Source of the DNA: Colwellia sp. 12G3
GTDB lineage: Bacteria > Pseudomonadota > Gammaproteobacteria > Enterobacterales > Alteromonadaceae
Direction of reading: 5' to 3'
NCBI RefSeq assembly: GCF_002836775.1
Contig: NZ_PJAQ01000051.1
Span: forward strand, 1 to 48,594
Length of the DNA stretch: 48,594 nucleotides
Position numbers and translations under genes: made by a program. How positions within the stretch are numbered: the first letter of the stretch is position 1; every line of letters starts with the position of its first letter. Below are positions 1 through 6,658 of this stretch, in pieces. The notes beneath the pieces were generated by a model. The model worked only from the letters and a program-made list of their open reading frames with translations. It did not search any database and was not told the origin of the DNA.

Positions 1-38
1 CAGCTAACAGTAATTTTCCGCTTATTGCGGCGTTAGCA
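1..38 (+). other. attC site, right half only (cut by window edge)
   Basis: The window opens inside an attC site: an AGCTAAC arm, then TTTTCCGCTTATTGCGGCGTTAGC, whose ends pair as CCGC/GCGG and which finishes in GTTAGC, the usual 3' core. It precedes the first cassette gene by 15 bp. Confidence 0.7.
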
Positions 39-52
39 TTACAGGGAGGCAT

Positions 53-577
53 ATGAGTTTAGTTGATTATTCAAAATACACTACTGATGAATTATTCGAT
101 GTAAAAGAAAATATTTCTCTTACTTCACCCAATTATCCGTTATTACTGATTGAGCTTGCAAACAGAGAAAAAGAAATCACTGCAACTCAAGAAACCATGG
201 ACAAAAGAGCTATAGAATTAGCTAATAAAGTAAATCAGGTAGGTGGGAAAAGAAGTGCTGTAAAGTTATGGATGTACACTGGAGCATGCCTATATCTTCC
301 TCCAATCATATTCAGCAAAGGCCAAGTGTTATATGGCACAATCGTGATTGTTATAGCAATTTTACTTTACAAGTTTGATCCCACTTTCAAAATATTTAAA
401 GAAGGGCTGCCTAGATATAATGATTATTTTATTATTTCTTTTAGTTCTGGCGTATTACTAGCAATATCAAGTCAATTTTTTGAAGTACATTCTGGTTGGT
501 TGATGATACCTTGGCTCTTTTCAAGTTACATTTATGGCTACATATTAGCTCAAGAGATTGACGGTACTGTAGAGTAA
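53..577 (+). CDS. Cassette membrane protein, unknown family, 174 aa
   Basis: I do not recognise this protein. The first 75 residues are polar and charged with a likely helical or coiled segment (about residues 28-66). About four hydrophobic stretches follow (near residues 72-90, 91-107, 124-142 and 147-165), so it should sit in the inner membrane with a cytoplasmic N-terminal domain. ATG 53 is preceded by GGGAGG at a normal distance. The gene lies between the attC remnant at 1-38 and the full site at 584-682, so it is the first complete cassette in view. No catalytic motif is visible. Confidence 0.75.
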   Translation: MSLVDYSKYTTDELFDVKENISLTSPNYPLLLIELANREKEITATQETMDKRAIELANKVNQVGGKRSAVKLWMYTGACLYLPPIIFSKGQVLYGTIVIVIAILLYKFDPTFKIFKEGLPRYNDYFIISFSSGVLLAISSQFFEVHSGWLMIPWLFSSYIYGYILAQEIDGTVE

Positions 578-583
578 AGTAAT

Positions 584-682
584 GCTAACAACACGTTAAA
601 GCAGGACAAATAACAGTTGGCCTTTGCTCCTGCGTCGCTTATTTTAGCAAACTATTAGCAGCCCCTTATTGGGGCGTTAGGT
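584..682 (+). other. attC site 1
   Basis: It starts with GCTAAC, carries CAGTTGGC and TAGCAAACT as central arms around a TGCGTCGCT loop segment, and ends with the pairing GCCCC/GGGGC followed by GTTAGGT, a perfect GTTRRRY core. Recombination would be expected between G676 and T677. Confidence 0.85.
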
Positions 683-686
683 GTAT

Positions 687-1025
687 ATGGAAGACGATAG
701 CAACAACTTGCCGCACTTAAAGAATAAAAAAGGTATTTATTGGGGTTTATGGCTTAGAGTAGTTATGGCTATGTATGTTATTACATTGCCTTCATGCGTG
801 GAGAATGCAAGCCATTTTGGACCAGGGTTTGCGCCGTTGATTGCAGCTTTCTTATTTGTGCCAATATTTGGTGTTATCGCCTTTGTGGATGCTATTAATC
901 TATATGTTGAGATAATTCAAAGAAAAAACCTTAGACAAAAACTTTTAACCTTAATTGCAGTAACTGCGATGCTGATGGGTTATGGGTCTATCATTGCTTA
1001 TGTGGCGATCGAAAAACACACCTAA
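687..1025 (+). CDS. Small cassette membrane protein, 112 aa
   Basis: Unknown family. A polar N-terminus of about 20 residues is followed by three hydrophobic segments (about residues 20-38, 48-72 and 85-108), which suggests a three-helix inner-membrane protein. ATG 687 is chosen because an in-frame GTG at 681 is part of the attC 3' core (GTTAGGT). No clear ribosome binding site is seen, and the leader after the recombination point is only about 10 nt, as is common in cassettes. The stop codon at 1023-1025 lies inside the start of the next attC site. Confidence 0.7.
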   Translation: MEDDSNNLPHLKNKKGIYWGLWLRVVMAMYVITLPSCVENASHFGPGFAPLIAAFLFVPIFGVIAFVDAINLYVEIIQRKNLRQKLLTLIAVTAMLMGYGSIIAYVAIEKHT

Positions 1026-1122
1026 CAAGTTGTTAAACAAGGACAAAATGCAGTTGGCTTTTTGTTCACTCCGTTCACTAATTTTAGCCAACTATATTAT
1101 TGCCGGTTAACAGGGCGTTATA
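1022..1122 (+). other. attC site 2
   Basis: It begins CTAACAAG, overlapping the stop codon of the preceding gene. The arms GCAGTTGGCT and AGCCAACT surround a CTCCGTTCACT loop. It ends GCCGGTTAACAGGGCGTTAT. Confidence 0.85.
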
Positions 1123-1143
1123 TTTTACATGGATGTTGATTGT

Positions 1144-1434
1144 ATGAGTTTCAAACAAGTATTAATTGGTTCTTTAATTTCTTTATGTATTACAGGTTGT
1201 GCATATCAACCATCAATAGCAACTAAACAGCCTTATTGTAAACGGGAACCTTTCACTAACAAGTTAACTTTGAAAGTGACCGAAATGGAAGACATGGAAA
1301 TGTGTGATGATGGCGACTTTGGAGGATGTGTTGTTGCATTGGCACTTATAGGTCCTCTAAGCTTTATTGTATCGGGTAGTGTAGTTCTAATAGGCAATAC
1401 TTTACACTGGTCAGAATATCAATTAAGTTGCTAA
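1144..1434 (+). CDS. Cassette lipoprotein, 96 aa
   Basis: The N-terminus MSFKQVLIGSLISLCITGC is a lipoprotein signal with the lipobox ITGC, so the mature protein starts at Cys19. The mature part has several more cysteines and a late hydrophobic stretch (VVALALIGPLSFIVSGSVVL) that may form a membrane hairpin. No family recognised. ATG 1144 is preferred over the in-frame ATG at 1129 because it gives a clean signal peptide; the upstream start would add MDVDC. The gene is flanked by attC sites 2 and 3. Confidence 0.7.
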   Translation: MSFKQVLIGSLISLCITGCAYQPSIATKQPYCKREPFTNKLTLKVTEMEDMEMCDDGDFGGCVVALALIGPLSFIVSGSVVLIGNTLHWSEYQLSC

Positions 1435-1440
1435 AATATA

Positions 1441-1536
1441 GCAAGTAAATCAACAGAACACGTAACAGTTGGCTACGTTTCGCTTCGCTACACAATTTTA
1501 GCCAACTCTATTTTGCCCCTTAAGTGGGCGTTAGCC
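1441..1536 (+). other. attC site 3
   Basis: Central arms CAGTTGGCT and AGCCAACT surround a TTTCGCTTCGCTAC loop, and the site ends TGGGCGTTAGCC. Positions 1458-1506 are identical to 1871-1919 in attC site 4, a 49-nt exact repeat. Confidence 0.85.
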
Positions 1537-1551
1537 TGAATTGAGGATTCT

Positions 1552-1878
1552 ATGAAATTATTTACCTTTTTGCTTGTTGCTTTGATTTCATTCTCTGGTG
1601 TATGTGATGAAATCAAAGAAGGGATCGACGTAAACTTTAATTTATTAAATTGTCTCGATGACAAAATTCCAAATAACAGCATCGAAGATCCAGAAGATTG
1701 GGATGCAAAGTCATTAGTTCTACTTCCTAGTGTTATCGAAAATACAATGGGAAATGATTCAAGTAACGCATCAAAAAAACTATTTGCACTCACTATGAAA
1801 TATTGTGATAAAGAAATACTATCTTTTAAAGAGTATTTTGAGAAACAGGCTAACAAGAAAATCAACAAGGACACGTAA
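1552..1878 (+). CDS. Secreted or periplasmic cassette protein, 108 aa
   Basis: The N-terminus MKLFTFLLVALISFSGVCDE is a Sec signal peptide, probably cleaved near residue 18. The mature protein is small, acidic and helical and carries two further cysteines (in LLNCLDD and KYCDKE) that could form a disulfide. I do not recognise a family; a loose resemblance to small periplasmic immunity-type proteins is possible but not demonstrable. The last residues (about ANKKINKDT) are encoded by the first 27 bases of attC site 4, so the recombination site supplies part of the protein. GAGG lies just upstream of ATG 1552. Confidence 0.75.
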   Translation: MKLFTFLLVALISFSGVCDEIKEGIDVNFNLLNCLDDKIPNNSIEDPEDWDAKSLVLLPSVIENTMGNDSSNASKKLFALTMKYCDKEILSFKEYFEKQANKKINKDT

Positions 1879-1950
1879 CAGTTGGCTACGTTTCGCTTCG
1901 CTACACAATTTTAGCCAACCATTACTTAGCCTGATATTTGGGCGTTAGCA
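1849..1950 (+). other. attC site 4
   Basis: It starts GCTAACAAG within the preceding gene, has central arms CAGTTGGCT/AGCCAAC with the TTTCGCTTCGCTAC loop, and ends TTGGGCGTTAGCA. The core is identical over 49 nt to attC site 3. Confidence 0.85.
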
Positions 1951-1966
1951 GTATAAGGAATTTCAG

Positions 1967-2482
1967 TTGAGTCTAGGCAATCAAATAACAGGAAAATTAA
2001 ACAACATAGAAGATTTCATTGAAAACTCTTCAACCTTCTTATTTCCGGTTAAGGTATTAGGATGGATAGTACTGCTTTTAGCCTTGATCATTACTAATTT
2101 TATAGCAATAGGTAAGTGGCCTATATCTGCCATATCCAAAAAGCTTAATAAAAAAGAATTAGCTTTAGGAGACCCAATCAATATCACTACTGAAGATGAA
2201 CTTAAAAAAATAGTTTCTGAACAAGATACGGTTTTAGTAGATTTTTGGGCTGAGTGGTGTGGGCCTTGCTTGCTAATGGATAAGACTATAAGCAAGTTAG
2301 CGCAAGAATATGAGGGGAAGGTGGCTGTAGTTAAAGTCGATGTTTCATTAAACTCAACACTCAGTAAGTTATACGCAGTAAGAGGTTTGCCCACAGTCAT
2401 AATCTTTAAAAATGGCGATGAGGCAATTAGAAAAAGTGGTTCATTAACAAAGAGCCAATTAGTAGGGTTAATTGAACAATAA
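1967..2482 (+). CDS. Membrane-anchored thioredoxin, 171 aa
   Basis: Residues about 27-49 are one hydrophobic helix (FPVKVLGWIVLLLALIITNF region). A linker and a complete thioredoxin domain follow (about residues 70-171) with DFWAEWCGPC at the active site and a RGLPTVIIFKNG segment carrying the cis-proline. The WCGPC motif is that of true thioredoxins, so this should be a disulfide reductase tethered to the inner membrane; the side of the membrane it faces cannot be told. The start is TTG 1967, with AGGAA about 7 bp upstream and no ATG nearby. The gene is a cassette between attC sites 4 and 5. Confidence 0.85.
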   Translation: MSLGNQITGKLNNIEDFIENSSTFLFPVKVLGWIVLLLALIITNFIAIGKWPISAISKKLNKKELALGDPINITTEDELKKIVSEQDTVLVDFWAEWCGPCLLMDKTISKLAQEYEGKVAVVKVDVSLNSTLSKLYAVRGLPTVIIFKNGDEAIRKSGSLTKSQLVGLIEQ

Positions 2483-2486
2483 TAGT

Positions 2487-2584
2487 GCTAATAAGCCATT
2501 CAAGCAGGACTTTTAATAGTTGGTTTTTACTCCTGCGTCGCTTATTTTAGCCAACTATCTTTTCCGTTTAAGTAGGCGTTATGT
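2487..2584 (+). other. attC site 5
   Basis: It begins GCTAATAAG five bases after a gene stop. Arms TAGTTGGTT/AGCCAACTA enclose CTCCTGCGTCGCT, the same loop as in attC site 1. It ends TAGGCGTTATGT. Confidence 0.8.
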
Positions 2585-2857
2585 GTTAATCAATTATGGA
2601 TAAAATTTTAGATGAAGGATGTTCAATTTAAGGCATGGGAGCTAACACGCGTAAAAGGTAAGTTAAACTATTTTAATGCTAGATAGGAAGTAACTCTATA
2701 AGGTATATGGTGGGGGATCGGTCACTATTGACACATTTGAAAATAAAAGCGTAATAAAAATGGCCCTCAATTAAGCGCTTTCTTCATAACTAATAAGCTC
2801 GTCATGTCTGTTATTAAGGTCTGTGCTTAAACACTCAGGGAAATTAATCAGATTCTC
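2585..2857. other. Gap in the cassette array, no convincing gene
   Basis: After attC site 5 an ATG at 2597 opens only 11 codons before a stop. A GCTAACACG at about 2641 may be the left edge of a decayed attC site with no recognisable right half. The rest holds no long reading frame on either strand. It looks like the remains of one or more lost cassettes. Confidence 0.4.
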
Positions 2858-3289
2858 ATGTTTAAGTTCATCATAACGCAGATAAGCATTTCAATATCAA
2901 AAGAACAAATTAAACAGATCCTACTCGTTATTGTTCTGACATTCTGTTTGGCTTTAGCAATTGTTGTAATTTCTTGGGCAAATGAGCACGAAAAGCGTCC
3001 TTTGATACAAGACATTAAATTAGTGGATGAAATCAAAATAATTGATGCGCTTGAAGCCTCAAATATTTCTTATGTCACTCGTTTAGATAGCCAAATGATT
3101 CTAGTAAATGATGAAGAAATGGACCAAGCAAGATTAGCTCTAGCAAGAATTGGTATAGTCATCGATTATCCTGATGTCAGACAAATGGCAAATGCCAGTG
3201 AGGCTTGTGACGTCTTAGAAGCCAAGATTTATGAGTATGCCAACGCACCTAATACTCCACTGACGGATAAGCCATATTTTATCAAATGA
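2858..3289 (+). CDS. FliF-like M-ring domain protein, truncated, 143 aa
   Basis: The protein reads like the N-terminal fifth of flagellar MS-ring protein FliF. Residues 22-41 are a transmembrane helix followed by a KRPL motif (46-49), which matches the position of the (Y)RPL motif after TM1 in FliF. Residues about 54-100 match the first ring-building domain, with DALEASNISY (63-72) and a segment ILVNDEEMDQARLALARIGI (81-100) equivalent to the family pattern of LV, then ARL, then LA and G. FliF is normally about 550 residues with three ring domains and a C-terminal transmembrane helix; here the later ring domains are missing. The stop TGA is in frame with the small transmembrane reading frame at 3302. 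A functional flagellar role is unlikely without the other domains. Family assignment rests on motif recognition only. Confidence 0.7.
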   Translation: MFKFIITQISISISKEQIKQILLVIVLTFCLALAIVVISWANEHEKRPLIQDIKLVDEIKIIDALEASNISYVTRLDSQMILVNDEEMDQARLALARIGIVIDYPDVRQMANASEACDVLEAKIYEYANAPNTPLTDKPYFIK

Positions 3290-3301
3290 GTAAAAATAAT
3301 T

Positions 3302-3397
3302 ATGGGAGCATTAGTAATCATAGTTCTGATACTAAGCGTTGTCAGACCTGCTTTGCGTGAACTATTAGAAAAACTTGATGGTGACGACAAGCCTTAA
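3302..3397 (+). CDS. 31-aa membrane peptide like the FliF C-terminal helix
   Basis: The peptide is one hydrophobic helix ending VVRPALRELLEKL, which resembles the second transmembrane helix and following RP motif of FliF. It is in the same frame as the M-ring-like gene: the intervening codons are TGA GTA AAA ATA ATT. It could be the tail of one original mini-FliF interrupted by a stop, the product of stop-codon readthrough, or a separately started peptide. No ribosome binding site is visible before ATG 3302, which argues against independent translation. Confidence 0.45.
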   Translation: MGALVIIVLILSVVRPALRELLEKLDGDDKP

Positions 3398-3399
3398 TA

Positions 3400-3505
3400 T
3401 ATGAATTCGGCCTGTTAATAAGGCGTTCAAACGGATAAATAGCATTTGGCTGTTGTTGTTGTTGTTGTTGTTGTTTCTTAGGCTTTTAATAAGGCTGGTA
3501 AATAC
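3400..3505 (+). other. Decayed attC sites with a GTT microsatellite
   Basis: CCTGTTAATAAGGCGTTC at about 3411-3428 resembles an attC 3' end. It is followed at once by CAAACGGATAAATAGCATTTGGCT, a degenerate attC left half. The expected loop and right arm are replaced by about eight GTT units (3450-3475), then TTTTAATAAGGCTGGTA, which resembles another damaged 3' end. Confidence 0.5.
3450..3475 (+). repeat. (GTT)8 microsatellite
   Basis: Eight tandem GTT trinucleotides lie in non-coding sequence inside a decayed attC site. The tract could vary in length by slippage. Confidence 0.9.
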
Positions 3506-3525
3506 ATCGAAGTTTTTGAGGAGTT

Positions 3526-3618
3526 ATGGAACATATTGTTATTACAACAGGCACTTTAGTTTTGGGTGAATTGGCTTTGAACCAAAGTGAGAGGCTTACA
3601 GGTTTTAAGTATGCCTAG
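3526..3618 (+). CDS. Possible 30-aa peptide
   Basis: A short reading frame starts at ATG 3526, 3 nt after the sequence GAGGAG, and stops at TAG 3616. The product begins MEHIVITTGTLVLGELALNQ. No family is recognisable. It may be the intact start of a cassette gene that has lost its body; the good ribosome binding site is the main support. Confidence 0.3.
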   Translation: MEHIVITTGTLVLGELALNQSERLTGFKYA

Positions 3619-3695
3619 AGTGGACGGTTAGTAGGTATAATAAATAATAATAGGTGTCGCACTGCCGAATTTAAAGCGGAACAATAGATAACGAA

Positions 3696-4151
3696 ATGAA
3701 AATATTTTTACTGACACATGAGCGTGAATTACATAGAGCAACCAATACTGGCTCTCTTGCGTTAGACGATTCTAATAACATTGTAGAACGTATACTTTGG
3801 GAGCGAGTTAAGCCTAATAAAGCGCTAACTAGCTTAATAGAAAATAATGAGGCGTTATTATTATATTCCAAGGGCGAATCATCAACGACAATAATTGAAG
3901 AATATGAAAATATTATTATTATTGATGGTACATGGCAGGAATCACAAAAGATTTTTAACCTGAGTCCTTATTTAAAAAAGGCTCCTCAATTCACGTTGAA
4001 AACTCAAAATGCTTCGACATACAAACTTAGGGGCAATCAACCTAAAGGTGGACTTTGCACCATTGAATGCATAATCGAAGTATTAAGAATTAAAGGACAA
4101 AATAAAATCGCATCAGAGTTAGCATTAAAATTTGACCAATTTAATGGCTAA
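3696..4151 (+). CDS. DTW-domain protein, putative tRNA acp3U transferase, 151 aa
   Basis: The sequence contains the landmarks of the DTW family: an N-terminal HERELHRATNTG segment (8-19) like the family H..E..R..NTG pattern, IDGTW at 76-80, and QPKGGLCTIECIIEVL near residues 115-130. Known members (bacterial TapT, human DTWD1/2) add 3-amino-3-carboxypropyl groups from S-adenosylmethionine to uridine in tRNA. This copy is short and lacks the N-terminal cysteine cluster that many members have. It lies inside the cassette region as a lone plus-strand gene. Activity on tRNA is inferred from the family. Confidence 0.8.
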   Translation: MKIFLLTHERELHRATNTGSLALDDSNNIVERILWERVKPNKALTSLIENNEALLLYSKGESSTTIIEEYENIIIIDGTWQESQKIFNLSPYLKKAPQFTLKTQNASTYKLRGNQPKGGLCTIECIIEVLRIKGQNKIASELALKFDQFNG

Positions 4152-4291
4152 AATTAAACAAGGTAATTGATTGCACTGTTGTTTCTGCTGGTATATGTTT
4201 ACCATTGGCGCATTCCATTCAATTTATATTGCGTTTTCAACTTAAATAAAATAACTAAAGATAAATACAAAAACTAAATAAGGTAACAATA

Positions 4292-5305
4292 ATGACAGTT
4301 AAAAATGTAGTGATATGCGCTCTAGTAGCGGGTGCTTTAAGTTCAGCTACAAATGTATGGGCCAACGAGAAAGTAACAGTCGATAACTTTGTCCGTGCTG
4401 AGACTGACATGACAATGAAGCGTTACCAAGCAGCAGGGGGATTTGGTAAGATGTTTCATATACGTCAACCAACCCCATTAGATAAACAAGATGTTATTCG
4501 CATGAATCAAGACACTCTTTATTCTATTGGAATTTTTGATTTAACAACGCCAGTCACTATCACCAAACCAAAAACTGACCGTTGGCAATCATTGATGTTA
4601 ATTAGCCAAGACCATTCTATTCCTGCGGCTATTTATAAAGAGGGATCGTATACGTTTACTCAAGAAGAAATTGGCACACGTTATCTAACCGTGGTATTTC
4701 GCACGCTAGTTAATGCCAACGATGCTAATGATATAAAATTGGCAAACGCGATCCAAGATCAGATACAGGTAAAGCAAGCAAAAGCTGGTTCACTTGATAT
4801 TCCAGAATGGGATGAAGTATCTCTAACAAAAGTGAGAGATGCGATTAATGTGTTAGCCGCGACCTTAAGTGATACTTCAGGAATGTTGGGTGACAAATCA
4901 AAACTTAACCCTATTCATCACTTAATGGGAACTGCAATGGGCTGGGGCGGAAACCCTAAGCAAGATGCTATTTATGTCAATGTAGTGCCTGAAAAAAATG
5001 ATGGTAAAAGCAACTATAGCCTGACGGTTAAAGATGTACCGGTTGACGGGTTTGCGTCCATCACGGTATACAACGCTAAGGGCTTTATGGAAAAGAACAA
5101 TTTAGGCGTTAACTCACTTAACAACTTAACGGCAAAGCCGAACAAAGAGGGTGGAGCTACCGTACATTTTGGTGGTTGTGATGACGGTCGTATTAATTGT
5201 ATGCCAATTACAGATGGCTGGAACTACATCGTGCGTATGTATCAGCCGAAAGACTCTGTTATTGATGGCAGCTGGAAATTTCCTGATCCGACACTGGTTA
5301 AATAA
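4292..5305 (+). CDS. Periplasmic DUF1254/DUF1214 protein, 337 aa
   Basis: A signal peptide (about residues 1-24, ending ATNVWA) precedes an N-terminal region typical of DUF1254 (VIRMNQDTLYSIGIFDL at about 71-87). The C-terminal DUF1214 part has a conserved NYSLTVKDVPVDGFASITVYN stretch and a final GWNYIVRMYQPKDSVIDGSW stretch. Proteins of this type are exported and of uncertain enzymatic role. AAGGTAAC precedes ATG 4292. The gene converges on trmK, with a strong palindrome between them. Confidence 0.8.
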   Translation: MTVKNVVICALVAGALSSATNVWANEKVTVDNFVRAETDMTMKRYQAAGGFGKMFHIRQPTPLDKQDVIRMNQDTLYSIGIFDLTTPVTITKPKTDRWQSLMLISQDHSIPAAIYKEGSYTFTQEEIGTRYLTVVFRTLVNANDANDIKLANAIQDQIQVKQAKAGSLDIPEWDEVSLTKVRDAINVLAATLSDTSGMLGDKSKLNPIHHLMGTAMGWGGNPKQDAIYVNVVPEKNDGKSNYSLTVKDVPVDGFASITVYNAKGFMEKNNLGVNSLNNLTAKPNKEGGATVHFGGCDDGRINCMPITDGWNYIVRMYQPKDSVIDGSWKFPDPTLVK

Positions 5306-5339
5306 ACCAGAAAGATCAGGTTTTAATCCGAATATTAAG

Positions 5340-5434
5340 CGTTCACTAAACGTATATTAAACGGAAAAATAATGGTTGGCTAACATTGAGTTATTATAGC
5401 CAACCATTATGTAGTCGGTATTTTCACGTTAGAC
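5340..5434 (+). other. attC-like site with perfect 11-bp central palindrome
   Basis: AATGGTTGGCT (5371-5381) and AGCCAACCATT (5398-5408) are perfect inverted repeats with a 16-nt loop. Outer sequences (GTTCACTAAAC and TCACGTTAGAC) look like worn attC ends. The site lies between two convergent genes and could also act as a weak bidirectional terminator. Confidence 0.6.
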
Positions 5435-6100
5435 TTTATTTCGATAAGCACTAATGATGTGATCAACACAGTCAGTACTTCCTTGTTGAACACGACTATA
5501 GTGATTGAGGGTTTTTTCTAAATATCGTTTAACTATGTTTGCTTTTGTAGTGGTATTTGATTGCCAGATATCATCTCCTACATCACTCACCTTTCTATCT
5601 GTATCGCTTGTAGATGACACTAAAATTATTTCATAGAAACGTCGATTATCCTCAATTAACACTTCATTTTTCAAACTAACATTAAGCGCTATCAGTTTTT
5701 GACGTACTGTAAATTGATTGTTAACAGGGCATAGCAGAAAATCTATAGTTAAGTTAGGATGTTTTCGGTGAATATCATTTATAAATTGGTTCATTAAATC
5801 ACCACCAATGCCAGCAATGATGATTAAGTGTGTTCCCTCATATTCTTTTAAAGGTAACTTTGCTACATCAATACAGTGCGTTTTCCAATCTGATAAAGAG
5901 TTTAAGTAAAACTGCTGAAGTTTGTTTTCTATCGTTGTAATGAGCTCAGGAACAATATCAACAAAATGTATAGTTTGTGCTGCTTGTCGAGACAATAAAC
6001 TGGCTCCCAAAAAACCGTGGTCACAGCAACAATCCCATATGTGGGTATAATCTGATGTTACCATTTGCTCAATATGTTGTAATCTTTTACTGAGTTTCAA
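5429..6100 (-). CDS. trmK: tRNA (adenine(22)-N(1))-methyltransferase TrmK, 223 aa
   Basis: TrmK methylates N1 of A22 in tRNA using S-adenosylmethionine. The protein opens with KLSKRLQHIEQMV, typical of the family, followed by the SAM site DCCCDHGFLGASLL (23-36) and the signature IIIAGIGGDLMNQFI (92-106), then LLCPVNN as the family's LQPN-like segment. Length (223) fits. The start is TTG 6100; the next in-frame methionine would remove the conserved N-terminus. It is the only clear minus-strand gene in the cassette half of the window, so it either marks old chromosome between cassette clusters or was captured in reverse. Confidence 0.85.
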   Translation of the reverse strand: MKLSKRLQHIEQMVTSDYTHIWDCCCDHGFLGASLLSRQAAQTIHFVDIVPELITTIENKLQQFYLNSLSDWKTHCIDVAKLPLKEYEGTHLIIIAGIGGDLMNQFINDIHRKHPNLTIDFLLCPVNNQFTVRQKLIALNVSLKNEVLIEDNRRFYEIILVSSTSDTDRKVSDVGDDIWQSNTTTKANIVKRYLEKTLNHYSRVQQGSTDCVDHIISAYRNKV

Positions 6101-6426
6101 TGAAATAGCCTGTATTAAGATTTTAAATCATAGCATTGTAATGGTTTTCTGCCTTTTTGCGAAGTTGGTAAACGTACAAGTTAATTTATACTTATAAATA
6201 TGCCTGAATACGTTACAAAAATGGGCGATAAATAGTTAACATTGATGGCTAGCTAGGTTACATTGAAGTGCTAACTAAAAGATTAAAAAGCCCAAATTAA
6301 AAAACTTTATCTGAACCGTTTGATGATTTTTCGGGTGGCAAGTCGCCGTTAACGTCGTTCGCTTTTCAGTATCAGTAAACTATAAACAGCCACTTAAATG
6401 AAAATTATGCAAAAGGATTAATGTAA
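6101..6426. other. Intergenic region with only weak attC traces
   Basis: No reading frame of note. GTGCTAACTAAAAG at about 6269 and CGTCGTTCGCTTTTCAG at about 6354 look like the left edge and loop of a badly decayed attC site, but the arms do not pair well. The region probably also holds the divergent promoters of trmK and the next membrane gene; I cannot place them. Confidence 0.3.
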
Positions 6427-6651
6427 ATGGATATCAATATGACCTTTATTGGTGAACTAGTTTTCTACTCTATGTTCATTGTTGGAGGCTTGAGTTATTA
6501 CTTAGGTAAGCGTAAAACGTCTAGCCCTAAAATTGCGACATTTATAGGTGTTTTATTATGCCTTACACCGCCACTAAATATTGTTTACCTCATTGTTTTA
6601 ATGCTAAAAAACAATGAGGTAAACAATGTAGATATCGATGCTACTTTGTGA
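6427..6651 (+). CDS. Small two-helix membrane protein, 74 aa
   Basis: Two hydrophobic segments (about residues 8-25 and 36-59) are separated by a basic loop LGKRKTSSPK, so this is an inner-membrane protein with an acidic C-terminus. No family recognised. The stop is 7 bp before the next membrane gene, so the two are likely one transcription unit. A good AAAAGGA lies about 10 bp before ATG 6427. Confidence 0.6.
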   Translation: MDINMTFIGELVFYSMFIVGGLSYYLGKRKTSSPKIATFIGVLLCLTPPLNIVYLIVLMLKNNEVNNVDIDATL

Positions 6652-6658
6652 CTTTTAG

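Noticed and set aside
1488..1874. Minus-strand 128-codon frame opposite the periplasmic cassette gene
   Set aside because: It overlaps a plus-strand gene with a signal peptide and ribosome binding site, and its ends fall in attC sequence; it shows no family signal.
3450..3475. GTT repeat as part of a coding region or CRISPR
   Set aside because: A simple trinucleotide tract without spacers, in sequence with stops around it.
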